Source: DATARH01 sp035604035
GTDB lineage: Bacteria > Pseudomonadota > Alphaproteobacteria > ATCC43930 > CGMCC-115725
NCBI GenBank assembly: GCA_035604035.1
Contig: DATNJF010000081.1
Span: 1 to 17,312, forward strand
Length of the DNA: 17,312 bases
Direction: 5' to 3'
Shown here: positions 1-7,443 of the stretch, piece after piece
Layout: every line of letters starts with the position of its first letter
Numbering within the stretch: position 1 is the first letter of the stretch
Program-made: the position numbers and the translations under genes
Notes under the pieces: generated by a model
Seen by the model: only the letters and a program-made list of their open reading frames with translations
Databases searched by the model: none
Told to the model about the DNA's origin: nothing

Positions 1-215
1 CGTTCAAGACCCGGGCCCAGCGCCTCTATCATTCGGTCGATTTCCGGCTCTGCCCGTTCGAGAACCTGCAGCACCGGAGCCATGACGTAGCCTTCATTGC
101 GCGGCTGAATCACGTCGTCGGACGACCATTTGATCAGCAGATAGTCATTGCGGCCCGCAGCGAGCTTGCGGATCGCCTTGAGGCGCGTAGGCCAGCTAAG
201 CGCTGGCGGGGCCAC
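1..215 (-). CDS. possible partial hypothetical protein, N-terminal part, runs off the left edge
   Basis: A minus-strand reading frame stays open from the left edge through about 280. The most reasonable start is a GTG at 215 (start inferred; no clear Shine-Dalgarno). The visible 71 residues have a balanced composition, with a stretch reading LLIKWSSDDVIQPRNEGYVM at about residues 25-44 and an acidic helical-looking segment after it. I do not recognise the family. The opposite frame on the plus strand is also open over the same bases, but its product is rich in Arg and His as shadow frames of GC-rich genes usually are. The G+C share of third codon positions does not clearly separate the two frames. 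It is divergent from pepA. Existence is uncertain. Confidence 0.3.
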   Translation of the reverse strand, partial: MAPPALSWPTRLKAIRKLAAGRNDYLLIKWSSDDVIQPRNEGYVMAPVLQVLERAEPEIDRMIEALGPGLE

Positions 216-384
216 TGTCCGCCGCCGCGGTCGAGTCACGCCCGCACCCTGCCCGGCGTCATGTGACGGGATGGCTGGTTTTCGCCTGGAGCAAAGTCGG
301 CAACCGGAGACATGATCTTGTCTAGCGCGAATTGCACCCGCGCGAAAACAGTTCCAGCGCCGGTCGCCGAGCACACCTCCGCCA

Positions 385-413
385 TTGACACCCGGTTGCG
401 CAGCCTCTATCGC
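385..413 (+). promoter_or_regulatory. candidate sigma-70-type promoter for pepA-holC
   Basis: A perfect TTGACA at 385-390 is followed, after 17 bases, by TATCGC at 408-413, which matches the -10 consensus only in part. This would start a transcript near 420 and leave a leader of about 60 bases before the pepA ATG at 482. The rest of 216-481 holds no gene I can support; the only other structure is a bulged stem at 252-270 built around GTCA/TGAC. Confidence 0.35.
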
Positions 414-481
414 GGCGCTGAGGCTCCGTTCTACGGCATCACAACTGCCTTGCGGCGCCGGACCAGTGTCGAGTTAGCGCC

Positions 482-1981
482 ATGAAAATCAATTTCGCCG
501 AGTTCGAGCCGCCGCGTTCCGGCGCCGTCGCGGTCGGGGTCTGGGAAGAGGGCGCTTTGAGCCCTTCGGCGCGTCAGCTTGACGAGGCAAGCGGAGGGGC
601 GATCGCCCGCGCTCTCGCCGCGTCGCCGCGTTTCCGCGGCAAACGCAGTGAAATCGTGCCGGTGGTCGGTCCGGCCAATCTCGGTGTCGACCGCATTGCT
701 ATTGTGGGCCTCGGCAAGCCCGATGCGTTTGATCAGCGTGCGGCCGAGGACATCGGCGGCGCGCTCGTTGCCCACCTGAACAGCGTCGGGGCGAACGAGG
801 CCGCCATCGGCCTCGATGTTGGTGATGCCGCATCGATAAAAGCCGCGGACGCCGCGGCGCACCTCGCGCTTGGCGCCGCGCTGCGCGCCTACCGTTTCGA
901 CAAATACCGCACGACGGAGCGCCCGGAGCGCAAGCCGACGCTCACGGCGCTCACCATCTCCGGTCTGGCTCCGACTGCCGCCCGACGCGCTTACAAGGAT
1001 TTGGCTGTCGCCGCCGAGGCGGTGGCGTTCACCCGCGACCTCGTCTCCGAGCCGGCCAATATCATCTATCCCGAGACCCTGGCCGAGCAGGCGGTTGGCC
1101 TGTCCGCGCTCGGGCTCGATGTCGAGGTGCTCGATGAAGGCCGCATGGCCGAGCTCGGGATGCATGCGATCCTCGGTGTTGCTCAGGGCAGCGTGCGGCC
1201 ACCAAGGCTCGTGGTCATGCGCTGGAACGGCGGCGCCGAGGGCGAGCCGCCGCTCGCCTTTGTCGGCAAGGGCGTGACGTTCGACACCGGCGGCATCTCG
1301 ATCAAGCCCGCCGCCGGCATGGGCGAGATGAAATGGGACATGGCCGGCGCCGGAGTGGTTATCGGGCTGATGCGGCTCCTCGCCGCGCGTACCGCCAAGG
1401 TCAACGCGGTCGGGGTGGTGGGGCTGGTCGAGAACATGCCCTCGGGCTCGGCGCAGCGCCCCGGCGACATCGTCAAGTCGATGTCGGGGCAGACGATCGA
1501 GGTGCTGAACACCGACGCCGAGGGTCGGCTCGTGCTCGCCGACGCGCTGTGGTACTGCCAGGATCGCTTCAAGCCGGCGCTGATGATCGACCTGGCGACC
1601 CTGACCGGTGCGATCATCGTCGCGCTCGGCCACGATCACGCCGGACTCTTCGCCAACAACGACGAGCTCGCCGATCGCCTCATCGCCGCTGGCAAGGCGG
1701 TCGGCGAGAAATTGTGGCGCCTGCCGCTCGACGATACCTATAACCGGGCGATCGACAGCGATGCCGCCGACGTCAAGAACATCGCCGGCGACCGCGCCGC
1801 CGGCAGCATTATCGGCGCGCAATTCGTCCAGCGCTTCGTCAACAAGGTGCCGTGGGCGCATCTCGACATCGCCGGGGTCGCCTGGTCGAAAAAGGACGCG
1901 CCCACCGTGCCCAAGGGGGCGACCGCCTTTGGCGTCCGCCTGCTCAACCGCTTCGTCAGCGAGTATTACGAGAAAGGCTGA
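482..1981 (+). CDS. pepA: leucyl aminopeptidase (peptidase family M17), cytosolic
   Basis: This 499-residue protein has the length and layout of bacterial PepA: an N-terminal macro-like domain (about 1-165) and a C-terminal catalytic domain. It removes N-terminal residues, preferably Leu, from peptides in the cytosol, normally as a hexamer with two metal ions per subunit. The active site is complete: metal ligands K263, D268, D286, D345 and E347, and the catalytic K275 and R349, all at the spacing known for E. coli PepA. The family signature NTDAEGRL lies at 343-350. The ATG at 482 gives the usual MKI-type N terminus; the ribosome binding site before it is weak. In some bacteria PepA also binds DNA, which cannot be judged here. 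holC follows after 22 bases, so the two are probably one operon. Confidence 0.97.
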   Translation: MKINFAEFEPPRSGAVAVGVWEEGALSPSARQLDEASGGAIARALAASPRFRGKRSEIVPVVGPANLGVDRIAIVGLGKPDAFDQRAAEDIGGALVAHLNSVGANEAAIGLDVGDAASIKAADAAAHLALGAALRAYRFDKYRTTERPERKPTLTALTISGLAPTAARRAYKDLAVAAEAVAFTRDLVSEPANIIYPETLAEQAVGLSALGLDVEVLDEGRMAELGMHAILGVAQGSVRPPRLVVMRWNGGAEGEPPLAFVGKGVTFDTGGISIKPAAGMGEMKWDMAGAGVVIGLMRLLAARTAKVNAVGVVGLVENMPSGSAQRPGDIVKSMSGQTIEVLNTDAEGRLVLADALWYCQDRFKPALMIDLATLTGAIIVALGHDHAGLFANNDELADRLIAAGKAVGEKLWRLPLDDTYNRAIDSDAADVKNIAGDRAAGSIIGAQFVQRFVNKVPWAHLDIAGVAWSKKDAPTVPKGATAFGVRLLNRFVSEYYEKG

Positions 1982-2003
1982 GCCAAGCCGCAAGGGAATC
2001 GAG

Positions 2004-2450
2004 ATGGCCGAGATCGGCTTCTACCACCTGCTGTCGACGCCGCTGGAGCGTGCCTTGCCTCGCCTGCTCGAGCGCGCGGTGGGGCAGGGGCACCGCGTCG
2101 TCATCCAGGCCGGCTCACCCGAGCGCGTCGAGCATCTGAACGCGCTGCTGTGGACCTATGACGAGGCGGGATTCCTGGCGCACGGCTCGGCGCGCGACGG
2201 CAACGCCGGGGCGCAGCCGATCTGGCTGACCCACCAGGCGGAAAACCCAAACAGCGCCTCGATCCTCTTCCTCGTCGACGGCGTTGAGGCCGAGGACCTC
2301 ACCGGCTTTGCCCGCTGCATCGACATGTTCGACGGCAACGCGCCGGAAGCGGTCGAGGCGGCGCGCAACCGCTGGCGCACCGCCGGGGCCGCCGGGCATA
2401 CACTCACCTATTGGCAGCAGACCGAGAAGGGCTGGGAGAAGAAGGCTTAG
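2004..2450 (+). CDS. holC: DNA polymerase III subunit chi
   Basis: The 148-residue product matches HolC in size and pattern: an N-terminal FYHLLSTPLERALPRLLERA helix region, LLWTYDEAGFLAHG at about 48-61, and QPIWLTHQAENPN followed by a hydrophobic strand ending LVDG at about 71-92. Chi belongs to the clamp-loader complex of the replicative polymerase and links it to single-stranded DNA binding protein. The ATG at 2004 is preceded by AAGGGAA at good distance, and longer in-frame extensions would run back into pepA, so this start is well supported. The pepA-holC order is common in proteobacteria. No ndk or other housekeeping gene follows here; a catabolic gene does. Confidence 0.93.
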   Translation: MAEIGFYHLLSTPLERALPRLLERAVGQGHRVVIQAGSPERVEHLNALLWTYDEAGFLAHGSARDGNAGAQPIWLTHQAENPNSASILFLVDGVEAEDLTGFARCIDMFDGNAPEAVEAARNRWRTAGAAGHTLTYWQQTEKGWEKKA

Positions 2451-2510
2451 GCCGTGTACTCATAAATGACGTGGGGGCTGGACCGCTCTCGACCCTAAGC
2501 TGTCATTCGC

Positions 2511-2549
2511 GGCGCCTGGCGATTTTCGCTGTGGTGCCTGGCGGTTATC
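2511..2549 (+). repeat. two imperfect 17-bp direct repeats upstream of the Rieske genes, 22 bp apart
   Basis: Copy one (2511-2527) and copy two (2533-2549) read GGYGCCTGGCGRTTWTC and agree at 14 of 17 positions. Their starts are 22 bases apart, about two turns of DNA, so a protein could meet both on the same face. The second copy overlaps a short inverted repeat, ATCTG-TCG-CAGAT, at 2547-2559. The pair lies 83-121 bases before the oxygenase start. Tandem half-sites with about this spacing are typical of AraC/XylS activators, but no such regulator is in the window. The 181-base gap 2451-2631 holds no other clear feature, and no terminator after holC is obvious. Confidence 0.35.
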
Positions 2550-2631
2550 TGTCGCAGATCATGGCACGCCAACCCCGGTGATGATCCGCCTCGGCTCCTG
2601 CTATCATGATCGCGAGAGGGAGGACCCGGGG

Positions 2632-3969
2632 ATGGGCGCCACTCGGAAATACGTCGTCATCGACCCCGCCACCGGCAAAATCGATCGCCGCATCTTTAGC
2701 GAGCAGGCGATCTACGACGTCGAGATGGAGAAGATCTTCGGGCGCGCCTGGCTGATGATCGGGCATGAGAGCCTGGTGCCAGCCGCCGACGATTTCTTCC
2801 ACACCTACATGGGCGAAGACCCGGTCATCCTGACCCGCGACGGGGAGGGCCGGCTCCACGCGCTCCTCAACATGTGCCGCCACCGCGGCAACCGCGTGGT
2901 GCGCTGCGACGACGGCAACGCCAAGCGCTTTATGTGCACCTATCACGGCTGGACCTACCGCAACGACGGCGCGCTCGAGTACGTCCCCGGGGAGTCCGAG
3001 GCCTATTACGACGCGCTCGACAGGCCATCGCTCGGCCTGATCGAGGCCCGCGTCGAGACCTACGCGGGAATCGTCTTCGCGACCTGGGCCAAGGATGCCC
3101 CGAGCCTCGAAGCCTATCTGGGCGACGCGCGCTGGTATCTGGACACCGTGTTCAATCGGCGGGATTGCGGCATGCAGGCCCTCGGCCCGATGAAATGGCT
3201 CGAGCCCGTCAATTGGAAGACGTTGGTGGACAATTGCTCGGACAACTATCACGTCCCCACCAGCCATCTCTCCAGCGCCCGGGTCCAGACCCGCTATCTC
3301 GGCCGGCCGCCGCTGTCCCACGAGGACCAGTTCGCGAGCCCCAACAAGCACGCCTTTGTCAACGGGCACTCGATCACCTTCCGCGACGCGGATGACAACG
3401 TGCCCCGCTACGTGCATGGCGTGTCGAGCGAGACGTTCTCGCTGTTCCAGGAGTACCACGACGCCACGATGCAAGAGGTCGAGCGGCGGCTCGGCACGCT
3501 CCGCGCGCGCCGGGTGCAGCTCGGCAACCATTCCATCTTCCCGAACGGGATCCTCGGACTCCGGCTGGCCCTGCCCCGTGGCCCGCTCAAGACCGAGTTC
3601 TGGCACTTCGTGCTGCTGGACCGGGATATGCCCGAGGAGTTGAAGCGCGTGATCCGCATCGGCAGCCAAGCCAACAACGGCGCCGCGGGCATGTTCGAGC
3701 AGGACGACGTCGACAACTGGCGTCAGGTGACCGCCGCGAGCACCAGCCGCTTCGGGCGCCAGCACCCCCAAGATTTGTCGATGGGCTTGGGGCACGCGGG
3801 GCCGCATGCGGATTATCCAGGGCTCGTCTCCGAGCGGTACATCTCGGAGAACAACCAGCGCCTCTTCTATAGGCGCTGGGAAGAGTTCATGAACGCGCGG
3901 AGCTGGGCCGACATCCCGCTCGATCCGATCAAGGCCGGCTTCGACGGCACCGCGACCATGCAGGGCTAG
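2632..3969 (+). CDS. Rieske non-heme iron ring-hydroxylating oxygenase, alpha (catalytic) subunit
   Basis: This 445-residue protein is the large subunit of an aromatic-ring hydroxylating dioxygenase, which inserts O2 into an aromatic substrate using electrons passed from NAD(P)H by separate carriers. The [2Fe-2S] Rieske site is complete: C82-x-H84 and C102-x-x-H105. The mononuclear iron site is also complete: H207 and H212 in DNYHVPTSH and an acidic pair D358-D359 in FEQDDVDNW. D204 is the residue that bridges the two centres between subunits in naphthalene dioxygenase. I chose the ATG at 2632 because GGGAGG lies 8 bases before it; ATGs at 2578 and 2581 would add 17-18 residues unlike the family and lack such a site. 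The beta subunit follows after 14 bases. The substrate cannot be read from the sequence; a benzoate/biphenyl-type aromatic compound is a guess. Confidence 0.93.
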   Translation: MGATRKYVVIDPATGKIDRRIFSEQAIYDVEMEKIFGRAWLMIGHESLVPAADDFFHTYMGEDPVILTRDGEGRLHALLNMCRHRGNRVVRCDDGNAKRFMCTYHGWTYRNDGALEYVPGESEAYYDALDRPSLGLIEARVETYAGIVFATWAKDAPSLEAYLGDARWYLDTVFNRRDCGMQALGPMKWLEPVNWKTLVDNCSDNYHVPTSHLSSARVQTRYLGRPPLSHEDQFASPNKHAFVNGHSITFRDADDNVPRYVHGVSSETFSLFQEYHDATMQEVERRLGTLRARRVQLGNHSIFPNGILGLRLALPRGPLKTEFWHFVLLDRDMPEELKRVIRIGSQANNGAAGMFEQDDVDNWRQVTAASTSRFGRQHPQDLSMGLGHAGPHADYPGLVSERYISENNQRLFYRRWEEFMNARSWADIPLDPIKAGFDGTATMQG

Positions 3970-3983
3970 CGGGCGGCGATCCG

Positions 3984-4535
3984 GTGAAGACAAAGCGCGC
4001 GCGGGCCGCGGCCCGCCCGGTGGCGCTGCCACCGCCGCAGGCGCTGTGGTTCGAGCTGATGCAATTCTACATCCGCGAGGCCTGGTTGCTCGACGAGCGC
4101 CGGCTCAAGGAGTGGCTCGATCTCTTCACCGACGATGTCCTCTACTTCATGCCGCGGCGCAAGAACGTGCCGCGACGGGAATTGCAGCGCGAGCTGACGC
4201 CGCTTGGCGACCTGGCGATCCTCGAGGAGGACAAGCGCTATCTCGAGATGCGGGTGGCGCGGCTCGAGACAGGCATGGCCTGGGCCGAGGATCCGCCGTC
4301 GCGCACCCGTCACCTGATCGGCAATCTCAAGGCGGCGCCGTTGGAGAACGGCGAGGTCGAGGCCAGGACTGCGTTTCTGGTGTACCGCTCCCACCTGGAG
4401 ACGGATCATCAGCTTCTCTCCGGTTGCCGCGACGATGTGCTACGCAAAGTGAACGGCGCGTGGAAGGTAGCGAGGCGCACGATCGTCCTTGACGCCAACG
4501 TCCTCCTCGACAAGAACCTCAGCGTGTTCCTTTAG
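3984..4535 (+). CDS. ring-hydroxylating oxygenase, beta (small) subunit
   Basis: The 183-residue product has the SnoaL/NTF2-like pattern of oxygenase beta subunits: a helix with FYIREAWLLDERRLKEWLDLF (about residues 28-48), then DDVLYFMPRRKN, a central helix with the conserved TRHLIGN segment near 108-114, and a C-terminal strand pair ending in KVARRTIVLDANVLLDKNLSVFL. It has no active site of its own; the family role is to hold the alpha3beta3 hexamer together and sometimes to shape substrate choice. Translation probably starts at the GTG at 3984, since no ATG gives the full fold; the ribosome binding site is weak, so coupling to the alpha gene 14 bases upstream is likely. The first 15 residues are rich in Ala and Arg and probably disordered. 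Its stop lies 9 bases from the convergent hydrolase gene. Confidence 0.9.
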   Translation: MKTKRARAAARPVALPPPQALWFELMQFYIREAWLLDERRLKEWLDLFTDDVLYFMPRRKNVPRRELQRELTPLGDLAILEEDKRYLEMRVARLETGMAWAEDPPSRTRHLIGNLKAAPLENGEVEARTAFLVYRSHLETDHQLLSGCRDDVLRKVNGAWKVARRTIVLDANVLLDKNLSVFL

Positions 4536-4544
4536 CCGTCCCGC

Positions 4545-5411
4545 TCAATACCCCCGCAGGAACGCGAGGACCTGCGCGGTCCACTCGGCCGGCTTTTCGA
4601 ACGGCGGCCAGTGCCCGCAATTGTTGAGCAGCACGAGGCGCGAGTCGGCAATGTGATTGAGGATCGCGATGCTGACCTCAAACGGCACCATCCGGTCGTA
4701 GCGCCCGTGGATCAACAGGACCGGCGCCTGGATGCCGGCGAGGTCCGGGGTGTAGTCGTGCGGCGTGCTCACCGATTGCGCGCGCGCCTCCATGAACTCG
4801 GGCGACCAGGTGTGCGCGCGGTGGATGTAGTCGACCAGCTCATCGCTCACCAGGGTCGCATCGTCGATGTGCACGCGCAGATAGCGCCGGATGTTCTCTG
4901 GGCTCGGGTCGGCGATGGCCTGACTGGTGGCCCGGCTGCCCTCCGAGGGGCGATTGGCCATCAAATAGCGGTCGCCGCCGGTGCCGATATGCGATCCGCC
5001 CATGACGAATTTTAGCACCCGCTCGGGGTAGCTGATCGCCGCCACCATCGCCGACTGCCCGCCCTGCGAATTGCCGACCCAGCGCGCCTGCTCGATGCCG
5101 AGGGCGTCGAGCAGGGCGACCGCGGTGCGCGCCTGGAGCGCGTGGACTCCCTCGCGGTAGACGATGGGGCCGGTCTTCGAAAAGTTCGGCATGTCCATCA
5201 GGATGCAGCGGTAATGCTGCGACAGTTCGCCGATCGCCTTGTGAAACGTGATCCACGCGGTGGTGCCGGGGCCATACGAGTGGAGAAACAGCACCGGCTC
5301 GCCAGCGCCTACCTCGTGGTAGTGCACGTTCATGCCGCCTGGCATGCCGCCCACCGCGATGGTCTTGCTGGTTCCCGCCTCGGTGAGACCATTCGACGCG
5401 ATGAAGGGCAT
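4545..5411 (-). CDS. alpha/beta hydrolase, meta-cleavage-product hydrolase type
   Basis: This 288-residue protein shows the full alpha/beta-hydrolase pattern. The oxyanion segment is HSYGPGT (44-50), the nucleophile elbow GNSQGG carries S115, the acid is D239 in HGRYD, and the base is H267 in NCGHWPPFEKP. The HSYGPG and GNSQGG motifs resemble C-C bond hydrolases that act on ring-fission products in aromatic degradation (MhpC/BphD/HsaD group). This would suit the neighbouring ring hydroxylase, but a general esterase is possible. I chose the ATG at 5411 because it follows GGGGAAAAGAG; the upstream extension to 5588 reads through the lipoprotein gene in another frame. It is convergent with the oxygenase operon, so the two are not co-transcribed, and is 55 bases downstream of the lipoprotein gene on the same strand. 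Confidence 0.85.
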   Translation of the reverse strand: MPFIASNGLTEAGTSKTIAVGGMPGGMNVHYHEVGAGEPVLFLHSYGPGTTAWITFHKAIGELSQHYRCILMDMPNFSKTGPIVYREGVHALQARTAVALLDALGIEQARWVGNSQGGQSAMVAAISYPERVLKFVMGGSHIGTGGDRYLMANRPSEGSRATSQAIADPSPENIRRYLRVHIDDATLVSDELVDYIHRAHTWSPEFMEARAQSVSTPHDYTPDLAGIQAPVLLIHGRYDRMVPFEVSIAILNHIADSRLVLLNNCGHWPPFEKPAEWTAQVLAFLRGY

Positions 5412-5466
5412 CTCTTTTCCCCGCCGCAGACGCTTTATGAGTGCACGACCTCGGACCTGCGGCCGA

Positions 5467-5781
5467 TCAGGTGCAGCGCCCGGCATAGACGATGTCGCCA
5501 CCGTTGCTAAATTGCGGCCCGGCTTTGGTCGGCGGGTTGGGGATGAAGCGGCGGGTATCGACGACAAACCCGCTGGCGCACATCGCATGTGCCTTCAGCG
5601 CCTGCGCCAACCAGTCGCGGCGGATGCGCTCGGCCACACCGTCATCGTTCTCGGTCATTACGGTGCTGGTGCTCGCGCTGTAGAGGAAGCTGTCGGGTCC
5701 GGTCGCCGTGAAGCCCTCATTCCGGTCGGTGCCGACGCAGGCGGCAAGCGGGATCAGACAAAGCAGGAAGAGCGCGCGCAT
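5467..5781 (-). CDS. small predicted lipoprotein of unknown function
   Basis: The 104-residue product begins MRALFLLCLIPLAACVG: a short positive start, a hydrophobic stretch and an LAAC lipobox, so Cys15 would be the lipid-bearing residue after cleavage by signal peptidase II. The mature part has C68 and C103, which could form a disulfide. No known domain is recognised. In-frame codons upstream of the ATG give no other start before a TAG. A perfect AAGGAGGT lies unusually far upstream (22 bases from the ATG), while a weaker GGGAG lies about 10 bases away; the latter is probably the working site. The alpha/beta hydrolase gene follows on the same strand after 55 bases and may be co-transcribed, though no functional link is evident. 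Confidence 0.72.
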   Translation of the reverse strand: MRALFLLCLIPLAACVGTDRNEGFTATGPDSFLYSASTSTVMTENDDGVAERIRRDWLAQALKAHAMCASGFVVDTRRFIPNPPTKAGPQFSNGGDIVYAGRCT

Positions 5782-5871
5782 CGGCCAGGGTCTCCCGAGC
5801 TGGACCTCCTTCTAATCCCCGATTCCGTGCGTGGGAGCAAGTACCGGCAATGGCGGCGCGCGGCACGCTTC

Positions 5872-5879
5872 GTTATAAC
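5872..5879. promoter_or_regulatory. palindromic GTTATAAC, possible shared -10 element of divergent promoters
   Basis: The 8-bp perfect palindrome GTTATAAC sits in the 132-base space between the lipoprotein gene (minus) and the carboxypeptidase gene (plus). It offers a TATAAC -10 hexamer on each strand. It lies 34 bases before the carboxypeptidase GTG, a normal leader distance. No good -35 hexamer is seen at 16-18 bases on either side, so this is a weak call. Confidence 0.28.
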
Positions 5880-5913
5880 CGCTCCCAATTGGCGCTGACG
5901 GGGCGAGGTTCGC

Positions 5914-7443
5914 GTGAGGGCAATTGGCCTCCGGAAGACAATCTGCCTCGTTGTGGCCCTGTTGTTGCTTTCGCTGGCGGGGCTTGCCGCCCAGGGCGAT
6001 ACGCCTGGCAACTCGAATCCGCCCGCACCCGACGCCAAGCCGCCCGCTCTGCCGCCCCCGCAACACGTTGAGACCAACCACACGATCCAGCTCGGCCAGC
6101 GCAAGCTCGATTACCGAGCGATCGCCGAAACGATCGCCTTGACCGATGCCAAGGGGACGCAGACGGCATCGGTGTTCACGATCTCCTATCTCGCCGATCC
6201 AGCACCGGGACAGTCTCGGCCGGTCGCGTTCTTCTTCAACGGCGGTCCGGGCGCGGCGGCGGTGTTCCTGCATCTCGGAACGGCCGGCCCGCGGATCATG
6301 GCGCCCGATCCGAGCGGCGCCGTGCCGGGCCCGCCGGTGCGGCTGATCGACAACCCATCGACTTGGCTGGATTTCACCGACCTGGTCTTCGTTGATCCGG
6401 TCGGCACCGGGTTCAGCCGCGGCGAGGGCAAAGACGACAACCCTGGTAAGCCGTTCTGGAATGTGAAGTCCGATATCGAATCGCTCGATTCGGTCGTGCG
6501 GCTATGGTTGACCAAGCACCAGCGCTGGGGCGATCCGATTTATCTCGTCGGCGAAAGTTATGGTGGGTTCCGCGTTGGGGCGATGGCGAAGAGCCTGGCG
6601 CGCGACGAGGGCATCGTCGTCAACGGCGTGGTGATGATTTCACCGGCGCTCGACTCGATCTTTATCAACCCGGACGTCGGCACCCTGGCCGCGGCGTCGG
6701 CGATCCTGCCGAGCTTCGCCGCTACGGCGGCGTCGTTGGCCGGCAACTCTGCTTTCGACCCGGTGCCGGTCGAACGGTTTGCTCTGTCCGATTACCTGGT
6801 CGGTCTCGCCACGATGAAAGGCGTGCCGCCGCCTGGCGACCCGTTTATCGCCAAGGTTGCCGGCCTGATCGGGCTGCCGGTCGATATCGTCAGGCGCGAG
6901 CGCGGCTGGGTATCGAATTCGGTGTTTGCGCACGAATTGCGCCGGGATCAGAACCAGGTCTTGAGCCTCTACGACGCGACGATCACCCGGCCGTCCCCGG
7001 CCAACCCCTGGGATCCGACTGCGGGCGACCCGATCCTCGACAATTCGATCGCCGCCTTTACCGCCGCCTTCAACGCTTATGCGCCGGAAGGGCTTGGCTA
7101 CCACAGCGACCTGCAATATCGCACACTGCCGCGCAGCGTTTCGCACCAGTGGAATTTCGACGGGTCGCGCGAGGGCGAGGACGGGCTCGGCCTCGCGCTC
7201 TCTGGCCTGCAAACCACCTTGCTCGACTATCCCAACACCAAGGTGTTGATCGCCAACGGTCGGTATGATCTCGTGACCCCGTATTTGTCGTCGCGCTGGC
7301 TGGTCGATCAGCTGGCGATCCCGCAAGCAACACGCGATGCGATCCGGCTTAAGGTCTATGAGGGCGGCCACATGATGTATCTCCGGTCGCAATCGCGCGC
7401 GGCGCTGGCCGCCGACGTGGCGGCGCTCTTCGCCGCTCACTAG
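5914..7443 (+). CDS. secreted serine carboxypeptidase, peptidase family S10
   Basis: This 509-residue protein has a signal peptide (positive start to about residue 8, hydrophobic core 9-24, likely cleavage near LAAQG at 24-28) followed by a Pro-rich linker to about residue 50 and an S10 catalytic domain. Family landmarks are FFFNGGPGAAA (106-116, oxyanion region), LVFVDPVGTGFSRG (157-170), the nucleophile S215 in GESYGG, D452 in NGRYDLVTPY and H486 in YEGGHMMY. It would remove C-terminal residues from peptides outside the inner membrane. The GTG at 5914 is chosen because GGGGCGAGG precedes it by about 5 bases and it gives the complete signal peptide. Bacterial S10 proteins are less studied than yeast CPY; substrates are unknown. 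Its stop codon overlaps the stop of the convergent DTW gene by four bases (CTAG). Confidence 0.88.
   Translation: MRAIGLRKTICLVVALLLLSLAGLAAQGDTPGNSNPPAPDAKPPALPPPQHVETNHTIQLGQRKLDYRAIAETIALTDAKGTQTASVFTISYLADPAPGQSRPVAFFFNGGPGAAAVFLHLGTAGPRIMAPDPSGAVPGPPVRLIDNPSTWLDFTDLVFVDPVGTGFSRGEGKDDNPGKPFWNVKSDIESLDSVVRLWLTKHQRWGDPIYLVGESYGGFRVGAMAKSLARDEGIVVNGVVMISPALDSIFINPDVGTLAAASAILPSFAATAASLAGNSAFDPVPVERFALSDYLVGLATMKGVPPPGDPFIAKVAGLIGLPVDIVRRERGWVSNSVFAHELRRDQNQVLSLYDATITRPSPANPWDPTAGDPILDNSIAAFTAAFNAYAPEGLGYHSDLQYRTLPRSVSHQWNFDGSREGEDGLGLALSGLQTTLLDYPNTKVLIANGRYDLVTPYLSSRWLVDQLAIPQATRDAIRLKVYEGGHMMYLRSQSRAALAADVAALFAAH

Noticed and set aside
252..270. Bulged stem CCC(GGC)GTCA-TG-TGACGGG as a terminator
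   Set aside because: There is no T-run on either side and the stem needs a three-base bulge, so it is not a convincing terminator or operator.
431..1993. A 520-codon minus-strand frame covering all of pepA
   Set aside because: It is the antisense shadow of a GC-rich gene. The plus strand encodes a complete PepA with every active-site residue, while the antisense product is rich in Arg, Gly and His and has no known domain.
2545..4032. A 495-codon minus-strand frame across the Rieske alpha gene
   Set aside because: Same cause. The plus strand carries the full Rieske and mononuclear iron motifs; the antisense product has low-complexity His/Val/Gly content.
5412..5588. Longer form of the alpha/beta hydrolase starting at 5588
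   Set aside because: The extra 59 residues overlap the lipoprotein gene in another frame and are not hydrolase-like; the ATG at 5411 has a good ribosome binding site.
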